Assembly (NCBI GenBank): GCA_028278335.1 | Contig: JANQEN010000230.1 | Location: forward strand, 1 to 64,000 | DNA from: Chitinivibrionales bacterium | GTDB lineage: Bacteria; Fibrobacterota; Chitinivibrionia; Chitinivibrionales; JANQEN01 | Direction of reading: 5' to 3' | DNA: 64,000 nt | Part shown: positions 25,866 through 34,600 of the stretch, piece by piece | How the letters are laid out: each line of letters opens with the position of its first letter | Position numbering within the stretch: the first letter of the stretch is position 1 | The notes under the pieces: generated by a model | The model's input: the letters and a program-made list of their open reading frames with translations, nothing else | Databases searched by the model: none | Told to the model about the DNA's origin: nothing | Position numbers and translations under genes: made by a program

Positions 25866-28541
25866 TTACCGGAGAATAAGCTTTCTTCTTACATGGTTAT
25901 TGGTTCCAGAGTGCACATCAATGAGATACACACCTGCTGATGGAGTAACGCCATTGATGGTATGCATCGAATGCCCTTTCCGTGCATTAAAGGAGGCAAT
26001 TTTTCTTCCCATCATGGAGTAAAGAGATATATGACTATTCTCCTTGAGTGTAAGCGAAATTTGAAGTCCCGTGCCACTCTTCTTAAAAGCCATGGAACAG
26101 GAGTTGTTTTTCCAAGTCATTTTGTCAACAGTAATATTATTGGCTTTTTGATAGGCGACCAACTCTCCAGCGGGAACTTTAAAAGATACCCCGCTGGAAA
26201 AGGTCGCGGTTATGTCCTCGGCACCAGGATTAAAAGCTACATAGTACTCGCCAAACACAGCGTAGGAGGGGGTGTTTGCTGATATTGCGGGATTGTACGG
26301 GCCGAGGGCACAAAGGTTGTGCATCCAGTGATAGTAATGGGCGTCAGTCTCACTTGGAGGCGAAGGTTGGGACTCTCCGTGGGGTTGGGTTTTGTAGAAC
26401 TCTAATGCTTTATCTGGATCGGCCAGGGCATAGTATTCCCAAAAAAGCTCGTTCCAGCGATTAACTTTACCATACTTCTTTAAAAACCATCCAATCAAAT
26501 TGTCTTTGACATAGGCTGGGTTGCGCCCAAGATAGAGTGAGGCTGCGGTCATGGGTAATAAATTGATACCCACTGGGTACTCTTGATAACCAGTCTGTTC
26601 ACTACCAAACCAGGTGGAGAATCCTACCTTATCACCCCAGAGCCATCCTGACATGGGATAGTGATACAGAGCAGGTTCCCAAATTGCATTCTGTTGAGTC
26701 CCATGATCTGGGCCATTGGGGTAACAGATTCCGTTAATATCCCACCAATAGTGGTTAACTGATTCTGATTCTGTTGTATATAAGTAGATACCAAGATCAC
26801 GTATCTCTTTATTACCAGTTATCATTCCCCACAGGGCTATGCCAGAATAACAGTTGAGTGCTTCCGAGCTTGATTCTTGGTTGTTACCATCACGGAAATC
26901 AGCATCACCAGTTGCCCATGAATGTCCTTGATAGGGATCCATAAAACGGAGAAAGGGGAATTTTGGTTCATCCCGTTTCCAGTTGTTAATGTATTTGATA
27001 AGCATTTCAATACGTTCACCCCAATCTTGTGCCCATTTTTTATCATAGGTTGCAACAATTGCAGCGGCCTTAATCATGTATCCAAATTGGAAATGGGCAT
27101 CATTAAGGTGTTTGTCAGTAAACATACCTTGGTTAGGCGGGTTCCCAATAAGTGCTCCATAATTGGGATCATAAACAAGCCACGCATTATCACCATCTTC
27201 AGAGCAGGAGAGCCAGTTTTCCAAAGAATTTTTAACCCACTGTATGATGGTGTCTCTCTCTGCAGTAAGTCCACACTGGTCAGCGATTCTTACTACCTGT
27301 GCTGTTCTTCCCAAGGTCACACCAGTGGCATACACCTCATTGCCTTGAAAGATGTTGTTACCCTCACCGGATGCAACCATCTCCTGTACAAAAGATGTTA
27401 ACTGCGCTTTACTGTAGCCGCTTCCTGAACCGGCAACCAAGGGAAAGTGGGGGAGTATACCATAAAAGCGTTGAGTAATTGAAAACTCACCAGCATCAGT
27501 TTCGATCAATTTCATTGGGCCACGAACCGAGCGATAGGAGATATTTTTATTGAAAGATGATCCTTTATAGTGCAACCATTGGTGAGGATATAGAGCATAG
27601 GGAACACCCTTAGCGCCCTCTTTGGAATCAACGGTTGCTTTAAAAGTTGTTGTTATGGTTGATTTTTCCTCATTGTATTTCCAGGAAACTTTGGTGTCAG
27701 TAATAAAATTGAAGGCATATTTCTGGAGATACTTAAGATTTTCTATACGCTTGGTAATCTCTTTATCATTGGGAACACTGGCAACAGAGGCATAATTCTT
27801 ACCCGCTAAGGTTGACGTAAAGGTGTAAACACCTTTAGCTTCGGCTTTCTTTTCCCAAGTAGCTCCTGAGGGTGCATAGATAACGTAGTTGTTTGTGCCA
27901 AAACAGGCCCATGTTTGAGTTGCATTGTCAAAGTGGTTTATCCAAACCTCTACGCCTAAAGCATTTCCCTCTTCATACCAGATGTTAGTTGAATCATCAG
28001 TTTTAACGGTGATGCCACCATCATTAGATTGAAAAAAGACATAGGGACAGCCATTCGAGGAAAAAAGTTCTAAAGCGCCGTTGTCCCAGGACATCTTCAT
28101 GCCCCAATCGGAGATGAAATCCATTTTAGGTTCACCGACAGTACCACTTTTGGGATACACCTTAATTGCGTCGGAAAGCTCATGGGGTATTCTGGCATGA
28201 GGGTTACCCATACCATAATTGTACACATATTGTAACTCCATATTGGTAATAGAAGGCTCACCACGCCCTTGCTTATTTACATGAATACAGAGTGGATCTG
28301 CAATAAGGCTGATTAATTGAGGATACTCTTGATCAGCCCAATCAGTACCATTGTAATAGAGGTTAACATTCCAACTGTGTGTTACAACGGGTAGTTTAAT
28401 GTTATCAGTAAGTCTTTGCGGGCTCACAGGAAGACGAACATGTCCCATCTTCTCTGTTGAATATGGCGGATCTGTGGGTTGTCCATTCAGAGATACTGCT
28501 AGCAGTAAGAGGCTCAAAACTGTTACTATTGTATTCTTCAT
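25866..28541 (-). CDS. GH81 endo-beta-1,3-glucanase with CTD (first gene of the block)
   Basis: 891 residues. Signal peptide MKNTIVTVLSLLLLAVSLNG; AAGGGA ribosome binding site. GH81 signature LNDAHFQFGYMIKAAA near 479 and GNNQESSSEALN near 557 hold the catalytic Asp and Glu; DPYQGHSWATGDADF and NLLPMTAASLYLGRN are also as in its two paralogues. The CTD is ISLYSMMGRKIASF...SAGVYLIDV. It is promoter-proximal: about 290 nt of non-coding DNA with palindromes separate it from the upstream regulatory genes. Role: extracellular endo-cleavage of beta-1,3-glucan. Confidence 0.93.
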   Translation of the reverse strand: MKNTIVTVLSLLLLAVSLNGQPTDPPYSTEKMGHVRLPVSPQRLTDNIKLPVVTHSWNVNLYYNGTDWADQEYPQLISLIADPLCIHVNKQGRGEPSITNMELQYVYNYGMGNPHARIPHELSDAIKVYPKSGTVGEPKMDFISDWGMKMSWDNGALELFSSNGCPYVFFQSNDGGITVKTDDSTNIWYEEGNALGVEVWINHFDNATQTWACFGTNNYVIYAPSGATWEKKAEAKGVYTFTSTLAGKNYASVASVPNDKEITKRIENLKYLQKYAFNFITDTKVSWKYNEEKSTITTTFKATVDSKEGAKGVPYALYPHQWLHYKGSSFNKNISYRSVRGPMKLIETDAGEFSITQRFYGILPHFPLVAGSGSGYSKAQLTSFVQEMVASGEGNNIFQGNEVYATGVTLGRTAQVVRIADQCGLTAERDTIIQWVKNSLENWLSCSEDGDNAWLVYDPNYGALIGNPPNQGMFTDKHLNDAHFQFGYMIKAAAIVATYDKKWAQDWGERIEMLIKYINNWKRDEPKFPFLRFMDPYQGHSWATGDADFRDGNNQESSSEALNCYSGIALWGMITGNKEIRDLGIYLYTTESESVNHYWWDINGICYPNGPDHGTQQNAIWEPALYHYPMSGWLWGDKVGFSTWFGSEQTGYQEYPVGINLLPMTAASLYLGRNPAYVKDNLIGWFLKKYGKVNRWNELFWEYYALADPDKALEFYKTQPHGESQPSPPSETDAHYYHWMHNLCALGPYNPAISANTPSYAVFGEYYVAFNPGAEDITATFSSGVSFKVPAGELVAYQKANNITVDKMTWKNNSCSMAFKKSGTGLQISLTLKENSHISLYSMMGRKIASFNARKGHSMHTINGVTPSAGVYLIDVHSGTNNHVRRKLILR

Positions 28542-28635
28542 ACCATTCCCTTCATTGGCAGAATGTGTAAAACAAGTTAGTGTTAACGAAAAACATTGGT
28601 TTTAGTGAAAAGATGGTAAGGTATGAAAATTCATG

Positions 28636-28670
28636 TATTATTCTAAATATTGTTGTATTTTAGAATAATA
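28636..28670. promoter_or_regulatory. 12-bp perfect inverted repeat upstream of the glycan-degradation block
   Basis: TATTATTCTAAA (28636-28647) and TTTAGAATAATA (28659-28670) are exact reverse complements separated by 11 nt. The centre lies about 112 nt upstream of the first GH81 start codon. Symmetry and position suit an operator for a dimeric regulator, perhaps the adjacent TIGR02147 protein; the link is inference. It could also be part of a weak terminator for the lipoprotein gene upstream. Confidence 0.45.
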
Positions 28671-28681
28671 AAAAGGCTATG

Positions 28682-28764
28682 GGGCTCTGACATATATATC
28701 TTCCTAATGATTGGCGTCGGGCGGAATTTATATATTCAACTCTGTAGTCTTTTCTTCAGAGCCC
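28682..28764 (-). terminator. Long-range inverted repeat below the lipoprotein gene
   Basis: GGGCTCTGA (28682-28690) and TCAGAGCCC (28756-28764) are exact complements with a loop of about 65 nt. Read on the minus strand it lies 66 nt after the lipoprotein stop and is followed within 12 nt by a five-T run (CCTTTTTATT). It may terminate the regulator-lipoprotein transcript before the GH block, but the large loop makes this uncertain. The rest of the 28542-28829 gap shows no gene. Confidence 0.35.
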
Positions 28765-28829
28765 AATAAACCTTCAATGAATTACTCGATACATCCTCCT
28801 TTCATCATACCTATTTTCTGTCTCTGCAC

Positions 28830-30419
28830 TTATTTGTAACTTGTTATATTAGGTCCAAAAACTATTATTCCATTATTATTAGTGGCTATCCAAATATTAC
28901 CTTTACTATCCTTAGCAATATCAAGGATGCCTTTTCCTTCTAGGAATTGATATTTTTCACCGGCATAGTCGATCCAATGCGTTCCATTGAAACGTGTTAC
29001 ACCATGGGTGGTTCCAAACCAAATGTTAGATTCATCACCTACAAAGATCGTTTCGACACGATGCTTAAGGAGCGGTGAATGACTCTCATCATAGCTGATC
29101 CAGGAGGAGTCGGTGCTATTAAAGCGAGACACACCACCCTCATAACCAAACCATTTAATGTTTGACTTGTCGACTGCTACAGATAAGACTACATCAGTGA
29201 GTATAGAGGAGTTACTGGTGTTAAAAACTGTCCAAATACTGTCATCCCGTAAGTTAGCGATATTGTTATCGGTTGCAAACCAAACACTCTTATCAAGACT
29301 GTCAAAGGCAATTTCGTGAATTTGATAGGAGACAAGATTGGAGTTGGAACGGTCATAAAACTTCCACTGTGAATCTTTAAATCTTCCAATACCATCATGC
29401 ATACCGACCCACACATAACCATCATTAGTAACTTGGATGGTGGAAACAAAATTACTGGGTATGAGTGATAAGAATTCGTTGTATATTTTCCAGTTCTCAG
29501 TCTGTGCTGGATCTTTTCCATTATATTGGGCGATTCCACGATCAGTGGCAAACCAGAAATTATTCTTTTGGTCACGGTTTAAAGCATGGATTGTATTTGA
29601 CGGAATACCGGTGTTATCGGTTATAAATTGAAGATCCCAAGACTTACCATCATAATGTGCCACTCCTGCCAAGGTAGAAAACCAGAAATCATCATGGGGG
29701 GCGATGAATATTCCTGTTACACGGTTGTTTCGGAGAGAAAAATTTTCCTTGGTGTAATTTTTCCAGAAGACAAAGCCATTTATCGTAGTAGTGTCTTTAG
29801 ACATAACTTCGATCGTATCACTTATAGGAGTCGGGACAAAAAGCGACTCGTCTTCTGAATAGTACACCTGGATACTATTGGAGGAGGGCACAGAATCGAT
29901 GGTCATCAAATACTCTCTACTCGGTAAATAGTGGGCCGACGAGAGGTTTGAATAAATCGTTGATCCCTGTATGTAAAGGTAGCCATTGGCTATATCGACA
30001 GTGTCAGGTAAAAATATTTGTATCGCACCTGGTTCTAAAATGGTTAAAGCTTCTACGGGGATAGTATCTTTAATAACACGCAACCCTCTTGTAAAGGCTC
30101 GTTCCCGACTTGCGATATGAGTTGCCTCAATGTTAAAAAGACCTTTTTTACTGGATGTAATCGCAAATCTTCCCTGAGAATCTGTTGTGTCAATCAAAGA
30201 ATCAGAGAGCGCTGAATCGTTTACTGGATTGTAATCAGCAGGGATGAGTCGAACTACAGTATTTGGTGCAGGGCTGTTATTTTTCTGCTTAATGTAACCG
30301 GTTACAACAGGATTACCACTCTCTGAAACACCGCCAGCAGTGGACGGAGATGCACATTGCCAGAGGCAGAGAGGCAAAAGAGCACACATGAGAAAAACAA
30401 GGAATTTGATAAGTCTCAT
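28830..30419 (-). CDS. Outer-surface lipoprotein with regulatory-like beta domain and beta-propeller
   Basis: 529 residues. Lipoprotein signal: hydrophobic stretch and lipobox LWQC (Cys22). Next comes GGVSESGNPVVTGYI, a linker typical of Fibrobacterota lipoproteins, leading into a carboxypeptidase-regulatory-like domain (about 36-110; VRLIPADYNPVNDSALSDS, DTTDSQGRFAI). From about residue 230 to the end there are at least six propeller repeats of the two-component-regulator type (FWFSTLAGVAHYDG, FWFATDRGIAQYNG, VWVGMHDGIGRFKD, IWFGTTHGVTRFNG, IWIATNNNGIIVFG). The start ATG overlaps the stop of the upstream regulator in an ATGA, so the two are translationally coupled. Inferred role: surface sensor or binding partner in the same pathway as the regulator. 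A longer paralogue lies at 51312. Confidence 0.82.
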   Translation of the reverse strand: MRLIKFLVFLMCALLPLCLWQCASPSTAGGVSESGNPVVTGYIKQKNNSPAPNTVVRLIPADYNPVNDSALSDSLIDTTDSQGRFAITSSKKGLFNIEATHIASRERAFTRGLRVIKDTIPVEALTILEPGAIQIFLPDTVDIANGYLYIQGSTIYSNLSSAHYLPSREYLMTIDSVPSSNSIQVYYSEDESLFVPTPISDTIEVMSKDTTTINGFVFWKNYTKENFSLRNNRVTGIFIAPHDDFWFSTLAGVAHYDGKSWDLQFITDNTGIPSNTIHALNRDQKNNFWFATDRGIAQYNGKDPAQTENWKIYNEFLSLIPSNFVSTIQVTNDGYVWVGMHDGIGRFKDSQWKFYDRSNSNLVSYQIHEIAFDSLDKSVWFATDNNIANLRDDSIWTVFNTSNSSILTDVVLSVAVDKSNIKWFGYEGGVSRFNSTDSSWISYDESHSPLLKHRVETIFVGDESNIWFGTTHGVTRFNGTHWIDYAGEKYQFLEGKGILDIAKDSKGNIWIATNNNGIIVFGPNITSYK

Positions 30420-31276
30420 TGTGTATCCCCCTTTTCATTCGGAACTTGTTCTGAACGGGGAATCAGCTGAAAACCAACGAGGCAGACACGTTCCGGCTTT
30501 TTTGTCTCGTTATTTGCTATGGTCATAATTCGTTTACGAAAATCCTGTATTTCCTTTTTAATTGTTTGAAATGTCTCTTCTGATACACTTAAGGTAAGAG
30601 AGGAGATATCACGATTGGTTCGTTGCTCTGTGTCGATTGCCTCGGCAAAGTGTTTCATAATTTGCTGATAGTATTTACGTAATATAGTCGAGTTTACCTC
30701 TGCTCCGGTTGAAATAACTTGATGGGTTTGACCATAGGACCCGTCACGATTTTTTTTGATAAAATTGTTGTTAATCAAATAGGTGACAGCGCCACGGGCC
30801 TGTGCTGCTGTAATGCGAGGTTTGCATAAACGGGCGAGCAAATTGTAGTCTTCTTGAAAATCTACCATGATCACCAGTTCACGGATTACTGGATAGTACC
30901 ACCGCTGATAAAAGGTCAGCTTTTTATCTTCAATTCTATAGGATGCTTTGGAATAGCGCTGTGCTAAAATCTTTCTTAGAAGCTCTTCTTTGTGGCTGGG
31001 ATCCTTTTCATTATTGAAGGCAACCAACAGTTCAAAGTAGCGAGTTTGTGAAGGGGTGAGTTTGAAAAAAGAGCAGATGTTTTCTATATATTTATTGGAG
31101 AGATTTCGAGAACCTGTAAGAACTCTGTTTAAGTATGTTTGGCTCTGGATATTGGCATCGCGAGCAAAGGAGCGAAAGGTGAAGCCAGGGTGATTCTCCT
31201 TATATATTTTAAAAAGATCACGTAGGTATTCACGGTAATCAAAATAGTTGAAAATATCAATAGTTCTTTGCTCCAT
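30416..31276 (-). CDS. TIGR02147 family transcriptional regulator
   Basis: 286 residues. It matches the TIGR02147 family, first described as a paralogous family of Fibrobacter succinogenes: FNYFDYREYLRDLF at the N-terminus, a helix-turn-helix-like region (FTFRSFARDANIQSQTYLNR, about 32-52) and the conserved C-terminal SSLTLSVSEETF and VCLVGFQLIPRS segments. It is probably a cytoplasmic DNA-binding protein. The gene overlaps the lipoprotein gene by 4 nt and is divergent from the propeller-PP2C sensor, with a 340-nt shared promoter region. It stands at the head of the beta-1,3-glycan block and is the best local candidate for its regulator (inference). No clear ribosome binding site at the ATG. 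Confidence 0.88.
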   Translation of the reverse strand: MEQRTIDIFNYFDYREYLRDLFKIYKENHPGFTFRSFARDANIQSQTYLNRVLTGSRNLSNKYIENICSFFKLTPSQTRYFELLVAFNNEKDPSHKEELLRKILAQRYSKASYRIEDKKLTFYQRWYYPVIRELVIMVDFQEDYNLLARLCKPRITAAQARGAVTYLINNNFIKKNRDGSYGQTHQVISTGAEVNSTILRKYYQQIMKHFAEAIDTEQRTNRDISSLTLSVSEETFQTIKKEIQDFRKRIMTIANNETKKPERVCLVGFQLIPRSEQVPNEKGDTQ

Positions 31277-31616
31277 AATTCATAATATAATCAAAAAAAA
31301 ATGGAAGTGGTAAAAAAAATACAAAAAAAATGGAAACAGCAAAAAACCCCTTAAAAAAGGCTTAAAAAGGCAATATGGCTCATTTGGCAGTGGTGGAAAT
31401 AAAGGTACGGTGTTGCTTAGAACATAAAAATTGGAAACAAACTTGAGGAAACAATGTAAATATGATCAGATACATTTTATGGGATTTTTCTTTGTTTATT
31501 CTCATAAAGACTTTATTACCTGTATAAAGCGGGATTAATTGTTTATTTCTTGAAACTGATGTATAATAGTAATCAGCTATATAAGCTACAACACTCCTAA
31601 AGGATCAGATAGGATC
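31277..31616. other. Divergent promoter region between the TIGR02147 regulator and the PP2C sensor
   Basis: 340 nt without a gene. The first 80 nt are A-rich with a repeated AAAATGGAA unit (near 31299 and 31328), which would be T-rich leader on the regulator transcript. A sigma-70-like promoter for the plus-strand sensor gene is described separately. No terminator or RNA gene recognised. Confidence 0.6.
31539..31567 (+). promoter_or_regulatory. Sigma-70-type promoter for the propeller-PP2C sensor gene
   Basis: TTGTTT at 31539-31544 and a perfect TATAAT at 31562-31567 are separated by exactly 17 nt. The predicted start site near 31574 gives a leader of about 43 nt to the ATG at 31617, where AGGATC precedes the start. 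Read directly from the sequence; activity is not tested. Confidence 0.6.
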
Positions 31617-34600
31617 ATGGTAAAAAAGAGACAGCGCAAGTATTTTTCCTTAGTCCTTTGGTTGTTGTTTCTCATCTCTTACAACAGCGGCCAAGTTGAA
31701 AGTCTTAGGTTTCGGAATATGTCCAGTGAACAGGGGCTCTCACAAAATACAATCTCCTCTATTATACAGGATGATCTGGGGTTTATCTGGGTAGGAACAC
31801 AGGCAGGTCTAAACAAAATTGATGGCTATTCAGTAACTATTTACAAAGTGGATATTTTTGATTCAACGAGTATCAGTGAAAATCATGTCCTTTCACTTTG
31901 TAATGGAGAGAATGGCCAAATCTGGATTGGTACGGAATATGGATTAAACTGTTTTAATCCACTAAAAGAGACCTTTAAACGTTTTTTACACAACCCTTCG
32001 GATTCTACCTCTCTAAGTAGTAATAAGGTACACGCAATTGTTAAGGATATAAAGGGTGTTTTTTGGATAGGGACAACAGAGGGGCTTAACAAGTTTATTG
32101 CATTAACAAAACGTTTTGAGCGGATTTGTCATGATCCCCAAACTCAAATTTCTATGAGTAATAATGAGATCAGATCTTTATGTGCCAGTAAGGATGGCAG
32201 CATGTGGGTTGGTACTTATGGAGGGGGGCTCAATAAATTTGATCCAGCAACGGGAAATTGTATAAAGTATCAACATGACCCCCAAGACCCTAACTCAATC
32301 TGTGGCAATTACATTTTATCTCTTCATGAAGACACGCAAGGTCGTTTGTGGGTTGGAACAGAACGGAGTGGTCTTTGTATTTATAAAAATGAGAAAAATG
32401 GATTCGCTCAATTTCATTCAAGAACAGAGAGTGGGTCTGATTTTAAAGGAATAACAATCAATGACATTTATGAGGACCACTTAGGAAAGATTTGGATTGC
32501 CACACAAACAAAGGGTGTTTCAATATTTAATCCTTCAAATGAGATGTTTTATAATTTCCGCAATGATCCATCAAACCCAAATAGTTTAATCAGTAATCGG
32601 ATTTTAGCTTTTTTTGAGGATCGTACTAATTTGATGTGGATAGGCAATGCAGACCTGGGCATTGACATATGCAATCAATCTGGTGAGATCTTTCAGCATC
32701 ATCATAAGAGGCCTGATAATCCAAAGGGACTTAATGACAATATTGTTTGGGAAATTCATGAAGACAAAAAGGGCTTTCTATGGATTGGTACCCATAATGG
32801 TGGGCTTAACCGGTATGACAGGAAGAAAAATATCTATACCCATTTTACGCAAAATAAGAAAGATACAAATAGTCTTATATCAAATTTTGTTATCCGAATC
32901 AAAGAAGATAGGGCAGGGATTCTATGGATTGGTACCAATAAAGGTTTAGAGAAATTTGATCCTATTAAACAATCCTTTATTCATCATACTCATGATCCTT
33001 TTAATCCAAAGAGTATTAGTAACAATAAAATTCGGGCATTGTATGAAGACAGAGAGGGGAATTTTTGGGTAGGAACTCGAGGGGGAGGTCTCAATAAGTT
33101 CGATCGAAAAACAGGTGAGTGTGTTCGGTACAAACATGACCCTGCGGATAGTACCAGCCTTAGTAATGACCAGGTCTATAGTTTGTATGAAGATAGTCGG
33201 AACAATTTTTGGGTCGGTACCTTTGGTGGTGGGTTGAATAAGTTTGATCGTACCAGTGGACGATGTATTCGTTATGTTCCCGATCCCCAGAATAGAAAAA
33301 GCATTAGCGGGTCCTATGTCTCGGCAATTCTTGAAAGTAAAGACGGCACTCTTTGGATCGGAACTGCTGGTGGTGGTTTGAACAAATTTGATTATGCAAC
33401 CAACTCCTTCACCCATTATACTGAGAAAAACGGACTCCCTAACGATGAAGTGTATCGTATCCTCGAAGATAGCATGGGTCATATCTGGATAAGCACCAAC
33501 AACGGTATCACCAAGTTTAACCCGAAATCAGAGGTGTTTAATCACTATCTTAAGAAAGATGGTCTTCAGAGTAATGAGTTTAACCTATTCTCTGCTTGTA
33601 AAGGATCAGACGGTACCATGTATTTTGGTGGTATTAATGGTTTCAACTCTTTTATCCCAGAAAAAATTACCGTGAACCCCTTTCCACCAGCACTGGCAAT
33701 CACCAACTTAAAAATATCCAATAAGCCAGTTCCCATAGGACCTTTGGGGCAGGGGAGGACTGTTCTAAAACAGTCAATATCTCATGCTAAAGAGATCATT
33801 CTCTCCTATAGTGATAAGGTCATTTCCTTTGAATTTGCAGCTCTTCATTTTGCGGTCCCGGAAAAAAACCAATATGCCTATAAAATGGAAGGCCTTGACA
33901 AAGAGTGGAACTTTGTTGGCAGTGATAGACGCTTTGTTACTTACTCTAACCTTGTTCCAGGTAAGTATGTCTTTAAAGTAAAGGGTGCTAATAATGATGG
34001 TGTGTGGAATGAGGAGGGGACCTCGGTTCAGGTCATAGTTGTCCCGCCATTTTGGGAGACCTGGTGGTTCACACTCTTGGTCATTTTAACAATACTATGT
34101 GTGGGTGGCATAATCGCTATTATACAGATAAACAAGATTAAATCTAAAAAGGAGCAGGAAGCCCGTGAAAAGGTGATTGCCGACATCGGACATATATTAG
34201 AATACGGACGAGCAACGGTGTATAGAAGGGAACTTGATTCAGAAAAGTATGAATATATTGGGCAGGGTATTCAGGACATTACCGGATACACTCCCGAGGA
34301 ATTTACCCTAAAGCTATTTTACGAGATAGCTCTATCTCAGGAATTGGTTGGCGAACTTTCCGGTGTGCCTCTTAAAGACGCCTTTGAACAATTGCGTCAG
34401 GGGAAACTTAATAATTTTGTCCTGGATTTTAAGCTCCGCGCTAAGGATGGAACCATTCGGTGGGCGCGGGATATAACCACTGCTCTCTTTGATCAGAAAA
34501 AACGAAGACACATTGTATTGGGTATTCTTTTTGATATTACTGATCGTAAACTTGCCGAGCAAAATTTGGAGAAAGTCAATCAGGAGATGCAAAGAGACCT

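Noticed and set aside
31700-33620. Periodic repeats suggestive of a DNA tandem array
   Set aside because: The period is explained by the coding of propeller blades; DNA similarity between units is moderate.
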